Source: Sva-07 sp964549065 (GTDB lineage: Bacteria; Actinomycetota; Acidimicrobiia; Acidimicrobiales; Ilumatobacteraceae). Taken from it: a DNA stretch of 7,612 bases. The translations under genes and the position numbers were made by a program. Positions 1 through 6,143 of this stretch are shown here, in pieces (position 1 is the stretch's first letter; each line of letters begins with the position of its first letter). The stretch spans positions 1 through 7,612 of the forward strand of contig CAZJUC010000167.1 in the NCBI GenBank assembly GCA_964549065.1, written 5' to 3'. The notes beneath the pieces are model-generated. The model searched no databases. It was not told the DNA's origin and saw only the letters and a program-made list of their open reading frames with translations.

Positions 1-431
1 TGATCGACGACGAGTTCATCCCGGTGATCGCCACGATCGGCAGCGACGAGACGGGACAGGCGTACAACATCAACGCCGACACGGTCGCCGGAGCCATCGC
101 CGAGGCGATCGGCGCCGAGAAGCTGGTCTACCTCACCGACATCGAAGGGCTCCGGCGTGAGGTCGCCGACGCTGCGAGTCTGATCCGCCAGGTCACCGCG
201 GACGAACTCGACCAGCTCGTCGCCGACGGCACGATCGCCGGCGGCATGATCCCCAAGGTCGCCAGCTGCACCCATGCGGTGCGCAACGGCGTCCACCGCG
301 CTCACATCCTCGACGGACGGATCGCACATGTGCTCCTGCTCGAGATCTTCACCGACGCCGGCATCGGCACCATGGTCATGCACCATCGTGACGATCCGGA
401 GGACGCCCCCATGGAAGAGGCCCACGCATGA
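1..431 (+). CDS. argB: Acetylglutamate kinase, C-terminal part (5' end outside window)
   Basis: Acetylglutamate kinase phosphorylates N-acetylglutamate with ATP, the second step of arginine synthesis and often its feedback-controlled step. The reading frame is open from base 3, giving about 142 codons of a protein that is usually near 300 residues, so the N-terminal half lies upstream of the window. The visible part has the family signature YNINADTVAG, whose first Asn and Asp match the substrate and catalytic residues N158 and D162 of the E. coli enzyme. It also has LVYLTDIEG and GGMIPKV, whose Lys (codon 255-257) matches the catalytic K217. The C-terminus ends with the typical EIFTDAGIGTMV. 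The stop overlaps the argD start as ATGA, indicating one operon with translational coupling. The amino acid kinase assignment is firm. Arginine sensitivity cannot be judged because the N-terminal helix is missing. Confidence 0.96.
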   Translation, partial: IDDEFIPVIATIGSDETGQAYNINADTVAGAIAEAIGAEKLVYLTDIEGLRREVADAASLIRQVTADELDQLVADGTIAGGMIPKVASCTHAVRNGVHRAHILDGRIAHVLLLEIFTDAGIGTMVMHHRDDPEDAPMEEAHA

Positions 432-1654
432 CCACCACGGCGTCACACGCCTTCGACCACGCACCGATGGTCAACTGCCCGTTCATGCCGGTGTTCGGAC
501 CGCCCGCGATCATGTTCGAGCGCGGCAAGGGCACCGAGTTGTGGGACTCGGACGGCAAGCGCTACCTGGACTTCCTCGCAGGGATCGCCGTGGTGTCGCT
601 CGGACATTCCAACCCGGTCGTCGCCGAAGCGGTCGGCGATCAGCTGGAACGCCTCCTGCACGTGTCGAACTTCTTCGCCAATCCGGTCGCCACCGAGGCA
701 GCGGTGAGGGTGAACGAGCTGTTGCTGGAGGCCACGGGCCATCGTGGGCAGATCTTCTTCACCAATTCCGGTGCCGAGTCGAACGAGTGCGCCATCAAGC
801 TGGCCCGCAAACACGGCGGTCGGGGTCGTCACACCGTGGTCAGTGCTCTCGGCAGCTTCCACGGCCGCACGCTGGCCACGCTGGCCGCCACCGGCCAGCC
901 GGCCAAGCACGAGCCGTTCTCACCGATGCCCGACGGCTTCCGTCACGTGGCGTGGGGCGATCTCGACGCGATGCGCCACGCCGTCGACGGCACGGTTGCA
1001 GCGGTCCTGATCGAGCCGATTCTGGGCGAAGGCGGGGTCCATCCGGCGACCACCGAGTACCTCCAGGGCATTCGCGACATCTGTGACGACACCGGAGCGC
1101 TCATGATCGTCGACGAGATCCAGACCGGCTTCGCCCGCACCGGGAAGTGGTTCGGCTTCGAGCACGCCGGGGTCAGCCCCGACGTGGTCACCCTGGCCAA
1201 GGCGATGGGCAACGGCATGCCCGTCGGCGCGTGTTGGGCCCGTGCTGACGTGGCAGCGGTCTTCGAGCCCGGTGACCACGGCAGCACGTACTCGGGCACC
1301 GCCATCGCGACGGCTGCGGTCAACGCGGTCATCGACGAGATGCAGCGCATCGACGCCCCAGCCGTCGCCGAACGCCAGGGCAGGCGCATCGTCGATGCGC
1401 TGCGGTCCGTGCCGGGCGTGGTCGACGTGCGAGGGCGGGGGCTCATGCTCGGTGTGCAGCTGGCCGACGGCATCGACGCCAAGGAGATCTACACCGACCT
1501 GCTGGGACTCGGTCTGATCGTCAACGCCGTCACGCCGTCGACGATCCGACTGGTGCCGCCGATCACGGTCACCGACGACGAGATCGACGAAGCGGTCGCC
1601 ATGATCGCCGCCTCGTTGGCCGGGGCGCTGGGGGAGGGGGCGGACGAATCATGA
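428..1654 (+). CDS. argD: Acetylornithine aminotransferase (class III PLP aminotransferase)
   Basis: ArgD transfers the amino group of glutamate to N-acetylglutamate 5-semialdehyde to give N2-acetylornithine; some family members also serve lysine synthesis. The 408-residue product is full length. Class III features are in order: TNSGAESNE (N113-E117) at the PLP phosphate site, FHGRT in the middle, DEIQTGFARTG with the PLP-ring Asp at D229, and TLAKAMGNGMPVG with the Schiff-base Lys at K258. The later GSTYSGTAIA segment matches the usual phosphate-binding G-T/S-H-x-x-T-F-G region only loosely. The start is supported by the purine run GGAAGAGG (413-420), seven bases before the ATG, and by the ATGA overlap with argB. 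The 3' end overlaps argF in the same way. A GABA or ornithine aminotransferase would be the alternative within this fold, but the arg operon context settles the role. Confidence 0.96.
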   Translation: MTTTASHAFDHAPMVNCPFMPVFGPPAIMFERGKGTELWDSDGKRYLDFLAGIAVVSLGHSNPVVAEAVGDQLERLLHVSNFFANPVATEAAVRVNELLLEATGHRGQIFFTNSGAESNECAIKLARKHGGRGRHTVVSALGSFHGRTLATLAATGQPAKHEPFSPMPDGFRHVAWGDLDAMRHAVDGTVAAVLIEPILGEGGVHPATTEYLQGIRDICDDTGALMIVDEIQTGFARTGKWFGFEHAGVSPDVVTLAKAMGNGMPVGACWARADVAAVFEPGDHGSTYSGTAIATAAVNAVIDEMQRIDAPAVAERQGRRIVDALRSVPGVVDVRGRGLMLGVQLADGIDAKEIYTDLLGLGLIVNAVTPSTIRLVPPITVTDDEIDEAVAMIAASLAGALGEGADES

Positions 1655-2607
1655 GCGCCACCACCCGCCATCTGCTCGACGTGACCGACTTCAGCGCCGC
1701 AGAGGTTCGACAGATCCTCGCGCTCGCCGAGGCGCCGATCGAGTCGTTGGCCCGTCCGCTCGCAGGACAGGGTGCAGCGCTGATCTTCGAGAAGCCGTCG
1801 AACCGGACCCGTCACTCGATGGAGATGGCGGTCAGCCAGCTGGGTGGACACCCGATCTACACCCGCGGGGAGGAAGTCGGCTTCGACACACGCGAACCGG
1901 TCGAAGACGTCGCGAAGGTGATGGAGGGCTACCACTCGCTGATCGCAGCCCGCGTGTTCGACCACCTCACCGTCACCCGAATGGCGTCGGTGGTCGACGT
2001 GCCGGTGGTCAACATGCTCTCCGATCACTCGCACCCGTTGCAGGCGTTCGCAGACGCACTGACCATGCAGCAGTGCCTCGGCGATCTCGCAGGCAAGACG
2101 GTTGCGTACGTCGGCGACTTCAACAACGTCGCCCGGTCGCTCGCCGAGGTCTCTGCGCTGCTGGGCATGCACGTCCGCTTCGCCTGCCCGCACGGTTTCG
2201 AGGCGCCGCCGGTGGAACTCGAACGGTTCGGTCTGCTCGGAGCACCGTCGGTCGAGCAGTTTCATCGGCCGACCGAGGCTGTCGACGGTGCACACGCCGT
2301 CCACACCGACACCTGGGTGTCGATGGGCCAGGAGACCGAGAAGCAGCAGCGGATGCAGCAGTTCGAGGGCTACACCGTCGATGCCGACATGATGGCGCTG
2401 GCGGACCCATCGGCGGTGTTCATGCACTGCCTGCCGGCCTATCGAGGCCTCGAAGTGACCGCCGACGTGATCGACGGCGCACAGTCGGTGGTCTTCCGGC
2501 AGGCACACAACCGCCTTCACGCGGCCCGCGGCGCCCTCGCCTTCCTCCTCCGGTCGAGGCTCCCGGAGGTCGGGGCAGAGGGACCCACGACCGGGGTTGA
2601 GGCATGA
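1651..2607 (+). CDS. argF: Ornithine carbamoyltransferase
   Basis: OTCase condenses ornithine with carbamoyl phosphate to citrulline in the cytosol. The 318-residue product is of normal length. Visible signatures are the carbamoyl-phosphate loop S50-N-R-T-R54, the H128-P-L-Q131 motif after DHS, the ornithine-side loop S224-M-G226, and the catalytic H259-C-L-P262. The SMG loop separates it from aspartate carbamoyltransferase. The strong G-rich ribosome binding site GGGGAGGGGG (1631-1640) lies ten bases before the ATG, inside the argD coding end. The ATG overlaps the argD stop as ATGA. Position between argD and argR fits a biosynthetic rather than a catabolic (arcB) enzyme. Confidence 0.97.
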   Translation: MSATTRHLLDVTDFSAAEVRQILALAEAPIESLARPLAGQGAALIFEKPSNRTRHSMEMAVSQLGGHPIYTRGEEVGFDTREPVEDVAKVMEGYHSLIAARVFDHLTVTRMASVVDVPVVNMLSDHSHPLQAFADALTMQQCLGDLAGKTVAYVGDFNNVARSLAEVSALLGMHVRFACPHGFEAPPVELERFGLLGAPSVEQFHRPTEAVDGAHAVHTDTWVSMGQETEKQQRMQQFEGYTVDADMMALADPSAVFMHCLPAYRGLEVTADVIDGAQSVVFRQAHNRLHAARGALAFLLRSRLPEVGAEGPTTGVEA

Positions 2608-3065
2608 GCAAGGTGCAGCGCCAGGCGACGATCTGCCGGATCATCGGCGATCACGAGGTCACCAGCCAGCCGCAACTGATCGAACTGCTCGCCGAGCACG
2701 GCATCGAGGCCACCCAGGCCACGGTCTCTCGGGACCTCGACGACGTGGGTGCGGTCAAGGTGCGCGTCCCCAGTGGCAACACCGTCTACGCCATCCCCGA
2801 GTTCGCTCCACACCGACTGGCCCCGCTCGACCAGCTTCGTCGGGTGATGGGCGAGTGGGTTGCCGAGGTGGTGTGTTCGGGCAACATCGTGATCCTGCGC
2901 ACTCCGCCCGGATGCGCGCACGTGGTCGCCTCGGCGCTGGACCGGAGCCGCGTCGACGGCCTGCTCGGGACCGTGGCCGGCGACGACACCTTGATGTGTG
3001 TCGCGTCGTCGACCGATGGGACAGCGTTGGCTGCACACCTCAGCGACCTGGCAGGACTGGACTGA
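2604..3065 (+). CDS. argR: Arginine repressor ArgR
   Basis: ArgR is a transcription regulator that, as a hexamer with bound L-arginine, represses arginine genes at ARG boxes. The 153-residue protein has the N-terminal winged helix-turn-helix (about residues 1-70) with the family hallmark TQATVSRDL, including DNA-contacting S42 and R43. Its C-terminal oligomerisation and arginine-binding domain (about 80-153) contains GTVAGDDT, with the effector-binding acidic pair at D127-D128. The start overlaps the argF stop as ATGA. GGGG at 2593-2596 is a plausible ribosome binding site. As an internal cistron of the operon it controls, it would be autoregulated. No clear ARG box was found inside the window, and the operator is expected upstream of the first gene. 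Confidence 0.96.
   Translation: MSKVQRQATICRIIGDHEVTSQPQLIELLAEHGIEATQATVSRDLDDVGAVKVRVPSGNTVYAIPEFAPHRLAPLDQLRRVMGEWVAEVVCSGNIVILRTPPGCAHVVASALDRSRVDGLLGTVAGDDTLMCVASSTDGTALAAHLSDLAGLD
3053..3056 (+). promoter_or_regulatory. Ribosome binding site deciding the argH start
   Basis: AGGA lies ten bases before the ATG at 3067, inside the last codons of argR. It supports that ATG over an in-frame ATG at 2998, which would overlap argR by 68 bases and add 23 residues (rich in Arg, Trp and Gln) that do not resemble argininosuccinate lyases. From 3067 the protein reaches the family opening LWHGRF after only 13 residues. Confidence 0.6.
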
Positions 3066-3066
3066 C

Positions 3067-4476
3067 ATGAGCGACACCCACGAGCCCCCCGACGGACGGA
3101 CCCTCTGGCACGGCCGATTCGCCGGCGGACCCGCCGACGCACTGATGGCCTACACCGTCAGCCTGCCGTTCGATCGGACGATGTGGCGAGACGACGTCGC
3201 TGGTTCGAAGGCGCACGTCCGCGGCCTCGAGCGTGTCGGGTTGCTCACCGAGGACGAACGCGATTCCGTGCTCGATGCCCTCGACCAGGTCGCCACCGAG
3301 ATGGAGTCCGGCTCGTTCGTGTTCGTCGAGAGCGACGAGGACATCCACACCGCCGTCGAGCGGCGCGTGACCGAGCTGGCCGGACCCGCCGGCGGCAAGC
3401 TGCACACGGCCCGCAGCCGGAACGATCAGGTGGCCACCGACCTGCGCCTGTGGTGCAAGCGAGAGCTGCTCGAGGTCGCCCGGGGCATCCATGGGTTGCA
3501 GCACGTCCTGCTGCACCGAGCTCTCGAGGCCCCTGACACCTACCTGCCTGGCTACACCCACCTGCAGCGCGCCCAACCGGTGCTGCTCGCCCATCACCTG
3601 CTGGCGCACGGATGGGCGCTGGCCCGAGACGTCGATCGCCTGCTCGCCACCCGAACCCGGCTCGACGTGTCGCCGCTCGGCGCCGGTGCGCTCGCCGGCT
3701 CGTCGTTGCCGATCGATCCGGTCGGCAACGCCGCCGACCTCGGTTTCGCCGCAGCGTTCGACAACAGCCTCGACGCCGTCAGCGACCGCGACTTCGTCGC
3801 CGAGGCCGTGTTCGACCTCGCTCTGGTCGGCATCCACCTCTCGAGGATCGGTGAGGAATGGGTCCTGTGGACCTCCGGCGAATTCGGCTTCGCCAAACTC
3901 GACGACGGCTATGCGACCGGCTCGTCGATGCTCCCGCAGAAGAAGAACCCCGACATCGCCGAACTCGCCCGCGGCAAGAGTGGTCGCCTCATCGGCAACC
4001 TCACCGGTCTGCTCGCAACGCTCAAAGGTCTGCCGCTCGCCTACAACCGTGATCTGCAGGAGGACAAGGAGCCGCTGTTCGATTCGGTCGAGCAGGTCTC
4101 GCTCGCGGTCGCCGCACTGACCGGCATGATCGCCACGGCCACCTTCGTTCCCGAGGCGATGCAGGCCGCCGCCGACGAGGAGACGACCGCCGCGACCGAC
4201 CTGGCGGAGTACCTCGTTCGGGCAGGCACGCCGTTCCGCGAGGCGCACGCGATCGTGGGAGCTCACGTGCGCGCCACGCTCGCCGGAGCGGGCTCGCTCC
4301 GCGATCTCGTCGCCGCGGATCCGCAACTCGGAGCGGATGCAGCAGCATTGGTCGGCCCGGGCGTCGGGGTGCAGATGCGAACCTCTCGTGGCGCAGCTGG
4401 TCCCGAGGCACTCCCGTTGCAGGTCGAGTCGTACCGAACGATGCTCGCCGCGGATCAGGAACGGCTGTCGCTCTGA
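3067..4476 (+). CDS. argH: Argininosuccinate lyase
   Basis: ArgH cleaves argininosuccinate into arginine and fumarate, the last step of arginine synthesis. It works as a homotetramer of the fumarase/aspartase superfamily. With the start at 3067 the product has 469 residues, the usual size. It shows the N-terminal LWHGRF (a variant of the common WGGRF), the first conserved region H113-TARSRNDQ121, the second region with the T164-H165 pair in PGYTHLQRAQP, and the flexible signature loop G285-SSMLPQKKNP295 carrying the catalytic Ser. One base separates it from argR, so co-transcription is expected. In most actinobacterial arg operons argG precedes argH; it is not here. The stop codon TGA lies within a CTGA that is the probable start of the next gene. 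Confidence 0.97.
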   Translation: MSDTHEPPDGRTLWHGRFAGGPADALMAYTVSLPFDRTMWRDDVAGSKAHVRGLERVGLLTEDERDSVLDALDQVATEMESGSFVFVESDEDIHTAVERRVTELAGPAGGKLHTARSRNDQVATDLRLWCKRELLEVARGIHGLQHVLLHRALEAPDTYLPGYTHLQRAQPVLLAHHLLAHGWALARDVDRLLATRTRLDVSPLGAGALAGSSLPIDPVGNAADLGFAAAFDNSLDAVSDRDFVAEAVFDLALVGIHLSRIGEEWVLWTSGEFGFAKLDDGYATGSSMLPQKKNPDIAELARGKSGRLIGNLTGLLATLKGLPLAYNRDLQEDKEPLFDSVEQVSLAVAALTGMIATATFVPEAMQAAADEETTAATDLAEYLVRAGTPFREAHAIVGAHVRATLAGAGSLRDLVAADPQLGADAAALVGPGVGVQMRTSRGAAGPEALPLQVESYRTMLAADQERLSL

Positions 4477-5021
4477 CGCCGCTCACGCCGACGTGGTTCG
4501 CCCGCGACGCACCGATCGTCGCTGCGGAACTGCTCGGAAAGGTGCTCGTCGTCGAGTCCGACGGCGTGGAGACGTCCGGGAGGATCATCGAGACCGAGGC
4601 GTACACGGCCGACGACCCGGCGAGTCATTCGTTCCGAGGGCGGACGGCCCGCAACTCCGTCATGTTCGGTCGCGCTGGGCGGCTCTACGTGTACCTGAGC
4701 TACGGCATCCACTGCTGCGCCAACGTGGTGACCGGCCGCGACGGTGACGGCCAGGCCGTGCTCCTTCGGGCGGTCGAGCCGCTCGACGGCGTCGAGGAGA
4801 TGTGGCGTCGACGGGGTCGGCTCCCGCTCGCCGACGGTCCCGGCAAACTCTGTCAGGCATTTCGGATCTCGCTCGACGACGACGGCGTCGACCTCGCCGG
4901 CCCCGGCCCGATCCGAATCGTCGACGACGGCACTCCGCCTCCAGCCGATCCTGTCGCCGGACCGAGGGTCGGAATCAGCAAGGCGATCGATCGCCCTTGG
5001 CGCTATCGCTCGGAGGTCTGA
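4473..5021 (+). CDS. mpg: 3-methyladenine DNA glycosylase (AAG/Mpg family), probable CTG start
   Basis: This enzyme excises alkylated purines such as 3-methyladenine from DNA in base excision repair. Residues match human AAG throughout. E42 and Y44 in IIETEAY correspond to the catalytic E125 and Y127, H52 to H136, Y74 in LYVYLSYG to the intercalating-pocket Y159, N84 to N169, and R99 in LLRAVEPLDG to R182. The end has GPGKLCQAF and PRVGISKA. The first ATG/GTG/TTG in frame is GTG at 4542, which would remove the conserved opening TWFARDAPIVAAELLGK. No such codon exists in this frame between 4383 and 4542. CTG at 4473 gives 182 residues, the normal family size, and overlaps the argH stop as CTGA, with AGGA at 4457-4460. 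The function is clear; the exact start is inferred. It is the last gene of the arg operon. Confidence 0.93.
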   Translation: MTPLTPTWFARDAPIVAAELLGKVLVVESDGVETSGRIIETEAYTADDPASHSFRGRTARNSVMFGRAGRLYVYLSYGIHCCANVVTGRDGDGQAVLLRAVEPLDGVEEMWRRRGRLPLADGPGKLCQAFRISLDDDGVDLAGPGPIRIVDDGTPPPADPVAGPRVGISKAIDRPWRYRSEV

Positions 5022-6118
5022 CGGCCGTCGAGACGTCGACGCCACTGCATCCAGAAGCCGTGTGGGTGCACGGTTGCGAGGTGGTCGACGGTCCGCTCGC
5101 CGTTGCGCCACCGCACCATCGACAACACGGTGCGGTGATCACCCTTCGGGTCGGGTGAGTTGGGGAGCTCGGGGATGTGCGCGGGCGCCTCGGCGTACAC
5201 CCACGAGAGGTCGCGTTCGGCGCCGACCCGTTCGAGCTCGGCGAGGTATGCGACGCGAGCGTCGGACGTGAGGTAGTTGAGCACCCAGGAATTCGTCACC
5301 ACCGGATGAGCACGTCGGCCGACACGTTCGATCGCCGGAGCGAGTGACGTCACCGCATCGCCCGCGAGAATCTCGGGCGGCTGGATGCGGGCGATCTCGA
5401 TCGCTGCGACGAGACGGTGGAATCGGTCTGCCTGGTCGGGCCACACACACGCTTCCAACCAATGTGCCTCGTGGTCGTCGGTGATGTCGATCGGCCGCTG
5501 ATCGATACCGCAGCGGGCAGCGATACCGGGGACGTCGTCCGGCACCGGGACGTCGCCGCTGGTCTCGACCGTGATCCTCACCGTCGAGGGCCCGCCGACG
5601 GTCGTGGTGGGTCCGCTGCGTGGCCGGTACTCGTACTCGTACCGATCGAGGAGCAGGTTCAGCCCGCCGCTGGTGCCGACGTCGAGCAGCCCGAGCGCTC
5701 CGACCTCGTCGGCGAGCAGCCCGAGCGCAGGGAGGAACGACCCGCAGCGCCCGACCTCGTTGGTCTGTGTGGTACGTGTCGCCAGCAGCCGCCCGAGCCG
5801 CTCGGCATGTGCGTTCACGAATTCACGGAAGGTGGGCACCAGCGCGCGCTCGCCGGGGGAGCGGTACGCGGCGGTCAGGTTCGGGTACCACTGGGCGAGT
5901 TCGTGGTCGGGGTGTTCGATCAGCAACTCGTGCACACAGGCGAACAGCAACACCGGGAGACGTTGGGTGGCGGGAGCGTGGCCGAGGAGCCGGTACAGCG
6001 CCGGATCGTCGGAGACAGCTCGTGAGAGCGCGGCGTACAGGGGAGCACGCGGGCTCGACGTGGTCGAAAAGTCGGCGAAGCGACGCTGGAGTTCCGAATC
6101 GTTGACGGCCTCGGACAC
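5003..6118 (-). CDS. DUF2332-family protein of unknown function
   Basis: The product resembles the DUF2332 family (conserved in actinobacteria and proteobacteria, no established activity). From GTG at 6118 it has 371 residues. Recognisable segments are QTNEVGRCG followed by a hydrophobic stretch, a glycine loop D146-VGTSGGLN with LLLDRYEYEYRP after it, PVVTNSWVLNYL, and the C-terminal HPHGFWMQW. The glycine loop after a beta-strand-like LLD resembles the nucleotide or SAM-binding loop of Rossmann methyltransferases; that reading is inference. No signal peptide or membrane segment is evident. In-frame ATGs at 6190 and 6163 would make it overlap tyrS, while the GTG leaves a 25-bp gap and sits at the proper distance from a -10-like TACTGT for a leaderless mRNA. 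Its 3' end overlaps mpg by 19 bp on the opposite strand. Confidence 0.85.
   Translation of the reverse strand: MSEAVNDSELQRRFADFSTTSSPRAPLYAALSRAVSDDPALYRLLGHAPATQRLPVLLFACVHELLIEHPDHELAQWYPNLTAAYRSPGERALVPTFREFVNAHAERLGRLLATRTTQTNEVGRCGSFLPALGLLADEVGALGLLDVGTSGGLNLLLDRYEYEYRPRSGPTTTVGGPSTVRITVETSGDVPVPDDVPGIAARCGIDQRPIDITDDHEAHWLEACVWPDQADRFHRLVAAIEIARIQPPEILAGDAVTSLAPAIERVGRRAHPVVTNSWVLNYLTSDARVAYLAELERVGAERDLSWVYAEAPAHIPELPNSPDPKGDHRTVLSMVRWRNGERTVDHLATVHPHGFWMQWRRRLDGRQTSER
5683..5728 (-). repeat. 16-bp direct repeat, 30-bp period, inside the DUF2332 gene
   Basis: The 16-mer CGAGCAGCCCGAGCGC occurs at 5683-5698 and exactly again at 5713-5728. Read on the minus strand, the two copies encode the ALGLL pentapeptide twice, ten residues apart, just before the glycine loop. 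The period of ten codons keeps the frame. It may be a small intragenic duplication or simple convergence in Leu/Ala/Gly-rich coding DNA. Confidence 0.7.
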
Positions 6119-6124
6119 AGGCCG

Positions 6125-6134
6125 ACAGTACCCT
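6125..6134. promoter_or_regulatory. Candidate divergent promoter: overlapping -10 boxes for DUF2332 gene and tyrS
   Basis: The divergent start codons at 6118 (-) and 6144 (+) are separated by 25 bp. On the minus strand TACTGT (6130 to 6125) fits the TANNNT -10 pattern, with its last T seven bases before the G of GTG, the spacing of a leaderless start. On the plus strand TACCCT (6129-6134) ends ten bases before the tyrS ATG. Both boxes share the TA at 6129-6130. A TTGACG at 6102-6107 could serve as -35 for tyrS, but a 21-base spacer is long. No convincing ribosome binding site precedes tyrS. This is read from the sequence only. Confidence 0.4.
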
Positions 6135-6143
6135 TGCGGCCGT

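Noticed and set aside
1489..2520. 343-residue open frame antisense to argF
   Set aside because: Same cause: a GC-skewed shadow covering the argD end and argF, with no recognisable motif.
1..3066. ARG box operator for ArgR
   Set aside because: No convincing AT-rich palindrome of the ARG-box type was seen in or between these tightly overlapped genes; the operator is expected upstream of the window.
3040..4326. 428-residue open frame antisense to argH
   Set aside because: A shadow of argH codon bias; no domain signature and no ribosome binding site or gene context.
5571..6143. In-frame 191-residue N-terminal extension of tyrS
   Set aside because: It is antisense to the DUF2332 gene, is Ser/Arg-rich without family similarity, and TyrRS already has its complete normal N-terminus from ATG 6144.
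6119..6143. T-box or other leader control of tyrS
   Set aside because: Only 25 bp separate tyrS from the divergent gene, and no specifier stem, T-box sequence or terminator stem is present.
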